Made by a program: the position numbers and the translations under genes
Shown: one piece after another, positions 53,911-61,496 of the stretch
Position numbering within the stretch: the first letter of the stretch is position 1
Layout: each line of letters opens with the position of its first letter
From: Elusimicrobiota bacterium
GTDB lineage: Bacteria > Elusimicrobiota > Elusimicrobia > Elusimicrobiales > UBA9959
NCBI GenBank assembly: GCA_003450815.1
Contig: DMES01000002.1
Location: 14,769-78,768 of the forward strand
Length of the DNA stretch: 64,000 nt
Direction of reading: 5' to 3'
Notes under the pieces: generated by a model
Told to the model about the DNA's origin: nothing
Database searches by the model: none
What the model saw: only the letters and a program-made list of their open reading frames with translations

Positions 53911-55251
53911 ATGGCAAAAAAAGTTCTGATAATGGGAGCTGCAGGCAGGGATTTCCATAATTTTAATGTTTATTATCGCGACAACAAGGATTACGAAGTG
54001 GTGGCGTTTACCGCTTTTCAGATCCCGAACATAGCGGGACGCAAATACCCCGCGGTACTGGCAGGGAAACTATATCCGTCCGGCATACCGATTTATGAGG
54101 AAAAAGAGATGCCGGGGCTTATAAAGAAGCTCAAGGTGGACGAGGTTGTGTTCGCTTATTCGGATGTGAGCTTTGACACTGTTATGTCCAAAGGATCTAT
54201 AGCGCTCGCCTGCGGAGCCGACTTTAAGCTGCTCAGCGGCGACCACACCTTTATAAAGTCCAAAAAACCGGTCGTGTCGGTATGCGCGGTGCGCACCGGC
54301 TGCGGAAAAAGCCAGACCACCCGTATGATAGCGGGTATGCTTAAAGAGATGGGCAAGAAGGTAGTGGCTATACGCCACCCCATGCCCTATGGCGATCTGT
54401 CCGAGCAGATATGGCAGAGGTTCGCTTCGCTTAAGGATCTGGAAAAGCATAAATGCACCATTGAGGAAATGGAAGAGTACGAACCGCATATAGCCGCCGG
54501 CTGTATCGTTTACGCCGGTGTGGATTACGGCAAAATACTTGCCGAGGCCGAAAAGGAGGCCGATGTCATTTTGTGGGACGGAGGCAATAACGACCTGCCT
54601 TTTTATAAGCCCGACCTTCACATAGTTGTAACCGATCCGCTGCGTCCCGGCCATGAGGAGATGTATCATCCGGGCGCCACAAACCTGCGTATGGCTGATG
54701 TCGTGATAATAAACAAGGTCGACACCGCCGAGCCGGATGCCGTTGAAAAGGTGAAGGATAATATCAAGCGCATGAACCCCAGGGCCAGGATTATTGAAGC
54801 CGAGTCCCCCGTTACCATTGAAAACGAAAATGGACAGGTAAAAAACAAGAAAGTTCTGGTGGTGGAAGACGGCCCCACTCTCACTCACGGCGGGATGGAG
54901 TACGGCGCGGCTTATGTGGCGGCCAAGCAGTATGGCGCCGCTGAAATAGTTGATCCGAGGCCTTATGCCATAGGCACTATTAAGAAGGTTTTTGAAAACT
55001 TCAAGCACCTGGAAGATATTCTGCCCGCCATGGGTTACGGAAAAGAGCAGATGGAAGAGCTGAAAAAAACCATTAACGCCATACCGGCGGACCTGGTGTT
55101 AGTAGGGACGCCGATAGATCTGGCGGAACACCTTAAGTTTAATAAACCGTCGGTTCGCGTTACCTATTCGCTTAAAGAACGCACCACTCCCGGCATGAAA
55201 GAGGAATTAAGGGTGGCGCTTAAAAACGCCGGTAAACCGGTGGGTGTGTAG
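53911..55251 (+). CDS. P-loop GTPase-like protein, cyclic 2,3-diphosphoglycerate synthetase-like
   Basis: The 446-residue protein begins VLIMGAAGRDFHNFNVYY, has KYPAVLAGKLYPSGIPI near 50 and the P-loop RTGCGKSQTTR near 127-137. A WDGGNNDLPF segment and an NKVD motif (near 270) suggest guanine recognition. I recognise it as the predicted GTPase family often annotated as cyclic 2,3-diphosphoglycerate synthetase, but that function is not proven for bacterial members. Lying between gap and pgk, it may act on a bisphosphoglycerate. GAAGGAGA precedes the ATG. Confidence 0.7.
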   Translation: MAKKVLIMGAAGRDFHNFNVYYRDNKDYEVVAFTAFQIPNIAGRKYPAVLAGKLYPSGIPIYEEKEMPGLIKKLKVDEVVFAYSDVSFDTVMSKGSIALACGADFKLLSGDHTFIKSKKPVVSVCAVRTGCGKSQTTRMIAGMLKEMGKKVVAIRHPMPYGDLSEQIWQRFASLKDLEKHKCTIEEMEEYEPHIAAGCIVYAGVDYGKILAEAEKEADVILWDGGNNDLPFYKPDLHIVVTDPLRPGHEEMYHPGATNLRMADVVIINKVDTAEPDAVEKVKDNIKRMNPRARIIEAESPVTIENENGQVKNKKVLVVEDGPTLTHGGMEYGAAYVAAKQYGAAEIVDPRPYAIGTIKKVFENFKHLEDILPAMGYGKEQMEELKKTINAIPADLVLVGTPIDLAEHLKFNKPSVRVTYSLKERTTPGMKEELRVALKNAGKPVGV

Positions 55252-55290
55252 ATTGGCAAACCTGGGATAATAGGCGTAAGGGCTGGGAAG

Positions 55291-55368
55291 TATAGATGCG
55301 TAGAGGCATAGTTGGGAGTTTTTACGCCTCCATGCCTCCAAATTGCTATGCATCTCAAAATGTAGAGG
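55291..55368. repeat. Octamer repeat array (family A) before pgk
   Basis: Forward units (ATGCGTAG, AGGCATAG) are followed by reverse units (CGCCTCCA, TGCCTCCA, TTGCTATG, CATCTCAA), so the two halves can fold. A GTTGGGAGTT stretch of family B lies in the middle. The array ends in TAGAGGTT just before the pgk ATG. Confidence 0.8.
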
Positions 55369-55374
55369 TTGATT

Positions 55375-56592
55375 ATGACCGTTGAAAATAAAACCGTGCT
55401 TAAACTGGCTAAAGTGCAGGACGCGCATTTAAAAAATAAGACAGTTGTGGTGCGTGTTGATTACAATGTGCCCATGAAAGACGGGGTTATCACCGACGAT
55501 ACGCGCATCCGTGAAACGCTTAAAACCCTCGGGTTGCTGCTCGCCGCGAACTGCAAGGTGATCCTGATAGCGCATTTCGGTCGCCCAAAAGGTAAGTCGG
55601 AGCCCAAGTACAGCCTGGGCCCTATAGCCCCACGCCTTGCGGAATTGGCCGGCGTTAAAGTGCATTTTGCGGCCGATTGTGTCGGTCCGAAAGCGGATAA
55701 AACTATCGCCGCGGCTAAAAACGGGGAAATAGTCCTGCTTGAAAATCTGCGATATCATCCCGAAGAAGAGAAAAACGACGAAACTTTCGCGCGGCAGCTT
55801 GCCGGGCATGGTGAATTCTTCGTGCAGGAGGCTTTTGGGGCGCTTCACAGGGCGCACGCTTCAACCGCGGCTATAGCCAGATTCCTGCCCGGTGCCATAG
55901 GTTACCTGGTGCAGAAAGAGCTGGAATATCTTGATAAAACCATGGTATGCCCGGTGCGCCCTTTTGTGGCAATTATCGGAGGGGCCAAGGTTTCAGATAA
56001 AATAAACGTGCTTTACAGCCTGATGGACAAGGTGGACACGATTATTATCGGTGGCGGCATGGCTTATACTTTTCTCGCGGCCCAGAACACTAACATAGGC
56101 AAGTCTCTTTTGGAGGCGGATAAAGTGGAAGAGGCTAAGAAGATAATTTTGAAAGCTTTCAAGAATAATGTGGAAATGCTTTTGCCCGCGGACCATCGCG
56201 TTGTGCGCGAGATCAAGCCGGACGCCGAGATGGAAATAACCCAAGCCATGGCGGTTCCTGACGGCTGGATAGGCGTTGATATCGGGCCCAGAACGGAGTT
56301 GCTGTTCACCGACAAGATAAAGGGAGCCAAAACCATTTTCTGGAACGGTCCGGTCGGCATTTTTGAAACTCCCGCTTTCGCCGGAGGCAGTATAACTGTG
56401 GCAAGGGCTATGGCGGAAGCAACAAAAAACGGAACTACCACGATACTTGGCGGCGGTGATACTCTCTCTGTGCTTAAAACGGCCGGAGTGGGCGCCGCTC
56501 AGATATCGCATTGTTCCACTGGAGGCGGGGCGAGCCTTGAATTTATTGAAGGCAAGCAGCTGCCCGGCCTGGTGGCGTTGTCCCAGAAATAA
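55375..56592 (+). CDS. pgk: Phosphoglycerate kinase
   Basis: The 405-residue enzyme has VVVRVDYNVPMKDG near residues 24-37, LIAHFGRPKGK near 63, and GGAKVSDKI and IIIGGGMAYTFL near 205-235. FWNGPVGIFE and GGGDTLSVLK lie in the C-terminal half. It makes ATP and 3-phosphoglycerate from 1,3-bisphosphoglycerate. The ATG at 55375 gives the usual N-terminus, and the Shine-Dalgarno-like AGAGGTT belongs to the octamer array. Confidence 0.97.
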   Translation: MTVENKTVLKLAKVQDAHLKNKTVVVRVDYNVPMKDGVITDDTRIRETLKTLGLLLAANCKVILIAHFGRPKGKSEPKYSLGPIAPRLAELAGVKVHFAADCVGPKADKTIAAAKNGEIVLLENLRYHPEEEKNDETFARQLAGHGEFFVQEAFGALHRAHASTAAIARFLPGAIGYLVQKELEYLDKTMVCPVRPFVAIIGGAKVSDKINVLYSLMDKVDTIIIGGGMAYTFLAAQNTNIGKSLLEADKVEEAKKIILKAFKNNVEMLLPADHRVVREIKPDAEMEITQAMAVPDGWIGVDIGPRTELLFTDKIKGAKTIFWNGPVGIFETPAFAGGSITVARAMAEATKNGTTTILGGGDTLSVLKTAGVGAAQISHCSTGGGASLEFIEGKQLPGLVALSQK

Positions 56593-56698
56593 CCGCGAAG
56601 CGGTTATTTCGCTGGTAGGCTAGTAGGCGGCTTTCGTATGAAGACCTCCGCCGCATACACGCCTACTAGCCTACCAGCATACTAGCAATTATTTCTGG
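56583..56698. promoter_or_regulatory. Nested inverted repeats linking pgk stop and secG ribosome site
   Basis: Three perfect pairings are seen: CCAGAAATAA with TTATTTCTGG (56583-56592/56689-56698), GAAATAACCGC with GCGGTTATTTC (56586-56596/56600-56610), and a 19-bp pair (56611-56629/56660-56678). The first two are mutually exclusive. The outer one covers the pgk stop and the bases touching the secG GGAGG. The 19-bp pair is built of octamers like GCTAGTAG and GCTGGTAG. Confidence 0.65.
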
Positions 56699-56705
56699 AG
56701 GAAAA

Positions 56706-57143
56706 ATGTATACCTTTCTATTAGTTACACATGTTGTGGCCGCGTCGGTGCTGATACTTTCCATAGTAGTGTTTCAGACCAGCAAGGGTTCGGCTCTTGC
56801 GATGTTCGGTGGCGGGGGGGATTCGCTCTTCAACTCAGCCACAGGAACGTCCTTTATTAAGAAGTTTACTATTACGGTAGGTGCGGTATTCGCTGCCACC
56901 TCTCTTTTGCTTACGGTATTCGGCGCATCAAACCGTATGCATTCCGTGGTTCAGGAATATCCTCTACAGGCCCCGCAGCAGCAGGCTCCCGCCGCGCCTG
57001 CGGCACAGCCCGCGGCTGATGCGGCGGCTCCCAAGGCCCCGATTTCCGCGCAGCCGGCGGCAGGCGCACCTGCCCCCTCCGCCGCTAAGCCTTCACCAAA
57101 AGCCCAACCGGCAAAAGCCGTTCCCGCGCCGGTGAAGAAGTAG
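56706..57143 (+). CDS. secG: Preprotein translocase subunit SecG
   Basis: The 145-residue protein has a first membrane helix (LLVTHVVAASVLILSIVVF), the SecG motif QTSKGSALAMFGGGG near residues 24-38 and a second helix (TVGAVFAATSLLLTVFGAS). A ~60-residue Ala-, Pro- and Gln-rich tail ending in Lys follows, longer than in E. coli SecG but seen in other phyla. It stabilises SecYE. GGAGG precedes the ATG. It follows pgk, a common arrangement. Confidence 0.92.
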   Translation: MYTFLLVTHVVAASVLILSIVVFQTSKGSALAMFGGGGDSLFNSATGTSFIKKFTITVGAVFAATSLLLTVFGASNRMHSVVQEYPLQAPQQQAPAAPAAQPAADAAAPKAPISAQPAAGAPAPSAAKPSPKAQPAKAVPAPVKK

Positions 57144-57172
57144 TTTTAAATATTGTGTAATAGCCGTACATA

Positions 57173-57214
57173 AATAGACGTGACCCCGCGCAGCAGAGCG
57201 GGGTCATGTCTATT
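57173..57214. terminator. Strong bidirectional hairpin between secG and the convergent transporter gene
   Basis: A 17-bp stem (57173-57189 with 57198-57214, one G-T pair) with an 8-base loop lies in the gap between convergent genes. No long T-run follows on either side, but position and strength suggest termination for both. Confidence 0.7.
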
Positions 57215-57277
57215 CTTAAGGTGCTGCCTGTGACTTGCAGGCTTGTGACTTGTGACAGCGTCCGCCTTGGGCGGACG

Positions 57278-58801
57278 CTACTTCATCACTTTGTTTTCAA
57301 AAGTAATTATTATGTCAAGCAGCTGGTCTGTTGTTTTGGCGGCAAACAAGCGTTTGCGCAGTGTCAGGTTTGAAATAAGCCCCGATAGCTGTGAAAGGAT
57401 GTTAAGCTGCAGGGTCGGCTCGTTAAACGGGGTGAGAATAAGAAAAATAACTTTAACCGGCTGATTATCCGGGGAGGGAAAATAGATGCCATCCCTGCTT
57501 TTTCCCACCGCGAGCAGCGGTTTTGAAAGCGAGGCCAGACGGGCGTGGGGGAAAGCCGTCTGATGTCCGAGCGCCGTGGAAAAATTCGTTTCCCGCTTTA
57601 TTATGGCCTTAAGTGCCTCATCCTTGTCAAAAGAGGGGGATGCGATGTGCAGTTTTGAAAGCACTTCACCTATGGCTTCAAAACGAGAGGTTTCTTTAAG
57701 TTCCAGTTCGCAGGCCTCCTTTATCAGGGCGCTATTAAGCAGGAAGCGGGGGGGCTGATCGAATTCGTCCCTTATTTCCCCAGTGAGTTCTTCCACGATA
57801 TCTTCCATGGTAAGCAGTCCCGTGGTTTCGCCGGCGGAGTTTTTCGTAAGCGCAAGTTGTATGCGTTTTTCCTGAAATTCCCTCAGCGCCTTTTCCACGG
57901 TTACTTCTTCGGGTATCTGTCTCAGTTCGCGTCTGAATTTGATAAGCTCCGGGCCCTGGGTGCCTGCGTCCTCTTCAAAACAGGCTATGCTGAGGTCTTT
58001 TAAATGTACAAATCCGGGTTCAGGTTCTTGTGTATCGGACAGAGGATAGCGTGAAAATTTCTTTTCCCGGATGAGCTTCATGTTTTCCGCCCAGGTTTTT
58101 GTAACCGACAGGCAGGCGATGGAGCTTTTTGGAGTCATTATTTCTTTCACTCTGGTCTTGCCGAAATCAAAAAGGTGCTCAAACATCATCAGGCGCCCCA
58201 GGGAAATTTTTCCATATTCCTGCGACTGGCTGAGGATCATGCGCAGTTCTTCATCCGAGTGCAGAAGGTCTTTTTCGCTTGCCCGGATTCCCAGCGCGCG
58301 TGTGATATAGTTCGCGCTTTTATTTATAACCAGCATTGGGTAATAAGTCAGGCGGTAAAAAATATTAAGAGGCAATGCCACCGCGAGAACCATTTTTTCC
58401 GTCATCAGTATCGCCGCATACTTCGGCACCTGCTCCCCCAAAATAACATGCGCCGCAGTCATGATAAAAAAGGCGACTCCGAATGAAATGGAATAGGCGG
58501 CTGCCGGAGTAAAAGGCAGCTCCAGCGCCGCAAAGGCGGGGGCCAGCAGGTGAGCGAGCGCCGGCTCGCCTATCCAGCCAAGTCCAAGGCTTGCCATGGT
58601 GATGCCGAGCTGGATGGAAGAGAGGTATCCGTCAAGATGCTTCACCGCGTGCTTGGCCAGATCGGCCTGTTTATTGCCCATGGCCGAAAGTTCTTCAAGG
58701 CGTGTATAGCGTACCTTTACTATGGCAAATTCAGCCAGCACGAAAGCGGCGTTCAATATAAGGAAAACAAGTGCTATAAGCAAGTCGATGAGGTATTTCA
58801 T
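57278..58801 (-). CDS. CNNM/CorC-type (DUF21-CBS) membrane protein fused to a PTS EIIA-like domain
   Basis: The 507-residue protein has an N-terminal DUF21 domain with about three to four membrane helices (LIALVFLILNAAFVLAEFAI, SIQLGITMASLGLGWIGEP). A CBS pair follows (near 195-340; IMTPKSSIACL, then LLTMEDIVEELTGEI). In place of the usual CorC_HlyC domain, the last ~150 residues resemble a type 2 EIIA (PtsN-like) domain: STALGHQTAFPHARLASL with the phosphorylatable His, VFSPDN-like loop and IFLILTPFNEP. DUF21-CBS proteins handle Mg2+/Co2+ or Na+. The fusion suggests control by a phosphotransfer relay. Confidence 0.82.
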   Translation of the reverse strand: MKYLIDLLIALVFLILNAAFVLAEFAIVKVRYTRLEELSAMGNKQADLAKHAVKHLDGYLSSIQLGITMASLGLGWIGEPALAHLLAPAFAALELPFTPAAAYSISFGVAFFIMTAAHVILGEQVPKYAAILMTEKMVLAVALPLNIFYRLTYYPMLVINKSANYITRALGIRASEKDLLHSDEELRMILSQSQEYGKISLGRLMMFEHLFDFGKTRVKEIMTPKSSIACLSVTKTWAENMKLIREKKFSRYPLSDTQEPEPGFVHLKDLSIACFEEDAGTQGPELIKFRRELRQIPEEVTVEKALREFQEKRIQLALTKNSAGETTGLLTMEDIVEELTGEIRDEFDQPPRFLLNSALIKEACELELKETSRFEAIGEVLSKLHIASPSFDKDEALKAIIKRETNFSTALGHQTAFPHARLASLSKPLLAVGKSRDGIYFPSPDNQPVKVIFLILTPFNEPTLQLNILSQLSGLISNLTLRKRLFAAKTTDQLLDIIITFENKVMK

Positions 58802-58813
58802 GTATCTTCCGGT

Positions 58814-58841
58814 TTCTGACTCCTGAATTCTATCTTCTGAC
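58814..58841. repeat. Heptamer array (family C) upstream of the CNNM gene
   Basis: TTCTGAC, TCCTGAA, TTCTATC and TTCTGAC abut one another just before the start of the minus-strand gene. The same units lie at 6155-6189. Confidence 0.75.
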
Positions 58842-58891
58842 CGCTCTGAGCAACCTGATTATTTTACCATATCCAAAAATTCGGGTTTTAC

Positions 58892-58940
58892 TAAAAATTT
58901 TTGCCGCAAAGATTTTTATGCCCCGCCCTTTAGGGCGGGG
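58892..58940. repeat. AT-rich plus CCGCCC palindromic element (family F copy 2)
   Basis: TAAAAATTTTTGCCGC is followed by a perfect CCCCGCCCTTTAGGGCGGGG palindrome. A closely matching inverted copy lies at 62743-62790 and a weaker copy at 16688-16724. Confidence 0.75.
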
Positions 58941-58992
58941 AGCCCTTGAGGCAAGGGGGAGTTTGAGAGGGAAAGAAATTCCCCCCTCATCT

Positions 58993-59051
58993 CCGGCACG
59001 GGGATATGAAAACCCCGTGCCGGGTAGCATAAAATGTTGCTTCAACATTTT
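58993..59051. terminator. Two consecutive hairpins before the GT2 gene
   Basis: CCGGCACGGGG and CCCCGTGCCGG (58993-59003/59013-59023) form an 11-bp stem. AAAATGTTG and CAACATTTT (59031-59039/59043-59051) form a 9-bp stem with a CTT loop. They lie between divergently arranged genes, so their role as terminators is not certain. Confidence 0.5.
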
Positions 59052-59061
59052 ATTAAAATGA

Positions 59062-59067
59062 TAAAAT
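59062..59067 (+). promoter_or_regulatory. Candidate -10 box giving a leaderless transcript
   Basis: TAAAAT ends 7 bases before the ATG at 59075 and no Shine-Dalgarno site is present. No clear -35 box is seen. Confidence 0.35.
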
Positions 59068-59074
59068 TTACCCT

Positions 59075-59803
59075 ATGAAAACTATAATAGTTTTGCCGGC
59101 CTACAACGCTGAGAAAACCATAGAGCAGACAATAAAGGATATCCCTGAAGGCTTTGTTGATGAGGTTATACTTGTGGATGACGCGTCCTCTGATAAAACC
59201 GTGGAATTAGCCCAAAAACTGGGGCTTAAGGTGATTAAACATACTAAAAACAAGGGCTATGGCGGAAACCAGAAAACATGCTATACGCAGGCCCTGGCTG
59301 ACGGCGCGGACATAGTGATAATGCTGCACCCCGATTATCAGTATAATCCCAAGATAATACCGTATCTTGTCGGCCTTATTAAAAACGATATCTGCGACGT
59401 TATTCTGGCGAATAGAATAAGGACCCGGCGGGAAGCCCTGGATGGAGGGATGCCTTTTTATAAATATTTGTCCAATAGGTTCCTGACTTTTATTGAAAAC
59501 CTGGTAACCGGGCAAAATCTGGGGGAATGGCACAGCGGCATGCGCGCGTATTCTTCCAAAGTCCTTTTAACCATTCCCTGGCAGAACAACTCGGATGATT
59601 TTGTATTTGATTCCGAGTTCCTGATACAATGCGCCGTTGCCGGTTTCAGAATTGGAGATATCCCGATACAGACAAAATACTTTGAAGATGCGTCATCTAT
59701 AAGTTTTACGCGGAGTATGAAATACGGATTGTCCACCGTATACGTTCTTTTCAGATACAGCCTCCATAAACTGAAAATCCTCGCATACCCATTACTTAAA
59801 TGA
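59075..59803 (+). CDS. GT2 polyprenyl-phosphate glycosyltransferase (DPM1-like, no membrane tail)
   Basis: The 242-residue protein has IIVLPAYNAEKTIEQTI near residues 4-20, ILVDDASSDKTVE and MLHPDYQYNP near 88. A WHSGMRAYSSKVL segment lies near 150. It probably loads a sugar onto undecaprenyl phosphate. The next gene overlaps by ATGA and encodes an ArnT-like transferase that uses such lipid-linked sugars, so the two likely act in sequence in lipid A or glycoprotein decoration. Confidence 0.87.
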   Translation: MKTIIVLPAYNAEKTIEQTIKDIPEGFVDEVILVDDASSDKTVELAQKLGLKVIKHTKNKGYGGNQKTCYTQALADGADIVIMLHPDYQYNPKIIPYLVGLIKNDICDVILANRIRTRREALDGGMPFYKYLSNRFLTFIENLVTGQNLGEWHSGMRAYSSKVLLTIPWQNNSDDFVFDSEFLIQCAVAGFRIGDIPIQTKYFEDASSISFTRSMKYGLSTVYVLFRYSLHKLKILAYPLLK

Positions 59804-61272
59804 TTTTTTTCAGCCGCCTTTCCGATAAAATAAAACACGCGGCGGAGAACGATATCATTTTCCCGAAAGAAAGCCGTGAGCAGGCGCTGAATACCTGTTA
59901 TCTGTTCCTTTTGTTCGTTCTGATATTCATTAAACTTGAACCGTATATCATGCCGCAGCTGGACGATATGACCCATGCCTCCATGGGAATATCTATCCTA
60001 CAGACCGGGGACTGGTTTACAATGCACGAAGGCGGTATGATAAGCTGGCTTAAGCCGCCGCTTTATTTCTGGATGGAAGCGGTTTTGTTTAAGGTTTTCG
60101 GGGTCTCGGAATACTGGGCCAGATTTCCGGCCGCCGTAACCGGCTTCTTAACTTTTCTCCTCTCTTACAAAACGGCGTCAAAACTTTTCAGCAAAAGAGC
60201 GGGTTTCCTGACGTTGTTCGTCATGTCCTCAAGCTTGTATTTTTTAAGCTATACTCAGCGTGTAATGCTGGATATGCCTGTGACTTTTGCCGTTGTTTTG
60301 AGCATTTTCTCGGTAGTAAAAGCTGAGAAGGAGAACAATGATAAATTTTATCTGCTCTATGGCCTTGGCCTGGCCTTCGGATATTACTTTAAAGGAATAC
60401 AAGGGCTTTACGCTTTGGGAATTATCCCCTTATATTTTATTTTTACCGGACAAAGCGGCAAACTGTTTAATGCCTACTTTTTAATTTCCATTCTGTGCGC
60501 CGTTTTTTTGATAGGTTTGTGGTTTGTCCCGCAATATACGGCCCATGGCAGGGAATTCCTTTTGTCCCAGTCCGGAGTCGGGCCGCTGCTCACCGGCGGG
60601 CTTGCGGGCCATGAGAATCCTTTTTACAGCCCACTTAAAAATCTTTTCAGGATGTTTTACTGGACTATCCCGGCTTTTTATGGAATGCTGCTGGGTTTTA
60701 ACAGGCTTAAGAATAAAAATGAGCGCAATGGTTTTATCCTTTTGTTTTTATGGTTTTTTGTGATAATTTCAGCCTTATCAGCAAGCAGTGTTTTCGGAGT
60801 CAGATATCTTATCCCGGCTTTTGCGCCGGCGGCGATATTTGCCGCTTTAGCCCTTGAAAAGCACATACCGCCCCAAAAATTCCCTTATTTTCAGCATATT
60901 GTCTGTTTACTAGCCGGTGTGATCCTTTTTTTTGCAGCGATATTCCCCCTGCCCGCCCCGAAGGGGGGGAGCGAATATATATCCCTTTATCGTTGCGTAA
61001 ATAGTATTGTAGACAGCAATAGCAGACTGCTCCTTTACAAGGAAAGGATCTTTATATTTAATCAGGGGCTGACTTTTTACAGCCTCCGGCCTTTAGATAA
61101 ACAGGTTAACAGTATTGAGGAACTGTTGTCGGAAATACGCAAAAGCGATAAAACGGCTTTTGTAATCTCAAACGCACAAGACTATAAGGAAATACAAGAG
61201 GCTGTGCCGGCTGGCAAATTGCATAAATCCGCTTCATCTGATGAATGGATTTTATTTCAGATACGCCTTTGA
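59800..61272 (+). CDS. ArnT/PMT-like membrane glycosyltransferase (GT-C)
   Basis: The 490-residue protein has a first membrane helix (YLFLLFVLIFIKL), then the loop-1 acidic motif in MPQLDDMTHASMG, and LKPPLYFWMEAVLFKVFG near 85. About ten further helices follow, with a C-terminal soluble part. Such enzymes move a sugar from undecaprenyl phosphate onto lipid A or protein. It overlaps the GT2 gene by ATGA. Confidence 0.85.
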   Translation: MIFFSRLSDKIKHAAENDIIFPKESREQALNTCYLFLLFVLIFIKLEPYIMPQLDDMTHASMGISILQTGDWFTMHEGGMISWLKPPLYFWMEAVLFKVFGVSEYWARFPAAVTGFLTFLLSYKTASKLFSKRAGFLTLFVMSSSLYFLSYTQRVMLDMPVTFAVVLSIFSVVKAEKENNDKFYLLYGLGLAFGYYFKGIQGLYALGIIPLYFIFTGQSGKLFNAYFLISILCAVFLIGLWFVPQYTAHGREFLLSQSGVGPLLTGGLAGHENPFYSPLKNLFRMFYWTIPAFYGMLLGFNRLKNKNERNGFILLFLWFFVIISALSASSVFGVRYLIPAFAPAAIFAALALEKHIPPQKFPYFQHIVCLLAGVILFFAAIFPLPAPKGGSEYISLYRCVNSIVDSNSRLLLYKERIFIFNQGLTFYSLRPLDKQVNSIEELLSEIRKSDKTAFVISNAQDYKEIQEAVPAGKLHKSASSDEWILFQIRL

Positions 61273-61296
61273 ATTTAAAAATACTATAATAGTTGT

Positions 61297-61333
61297 GAGT
61301 TTAGGAGTTGGTGAGTTAAGAGTTGGGAGTTAA
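61297..61333. repeat. Heptamer array (family B) upstream of tRNA-Leu
   Basis: GAGTTTA, GAGTTGG, GAGTTAA, GAGTTGG and GAGTTAA follow one another with single-base spacers. A reverse stretch (AACTCTC, AAACTCA) comes next. A TATAAT at 61285-61290 just upstream could be the tRNA promoter. Confidence 0.8.
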
Positions 61334-61371
61334 ACTCTCTAAACCCCAAAACTCATAAAGCGATCAACGAT

Positions 61372-61453
61372 GCGCGGGTGGTGGAACTGGTAGACACGCA
61401 CGTTTGAGGGGCGTGTGCCTAACGGCTTGGGGGTTCGAGTCCCCCCCCGCGCA
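61372..61453 (+). tRNA. tRNA-Leu (anticodon GAG)
   Basis: The acceptor stem pairs GCGCGGG with CCCGCGC, with A as discriminator base. The D-arm region reads TGGTGGAACTGGTAGACACG, as in bacterial leucine tRNAs. The anticodon stem CACGT/GCGTG holds loop TTGAGGG (GAG). The T-arm contains GGTTCGAGTCC. A variable arm (TGCCTAACGGCT) confirms class II. CCA is not encoded. Confidence 0.95.
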
Positions 61454-61496
61454 GTTTTTCAGAAACTCCCTGATACGTTTTTTTTGCGGCGTTTCC

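Noticed and set aside
54070..55008. Open frame of 312 codons on the minus strand
   Set aside because: It is a shadow of the GTPase-like gene between gap and pgk, without motifs or ribosome site.
61404..61496. N-terminal extension of lysA
   Set aside because: It would translate the 3' half of tRNA-Leu. The normal LysA N-terminus begins at 61497.
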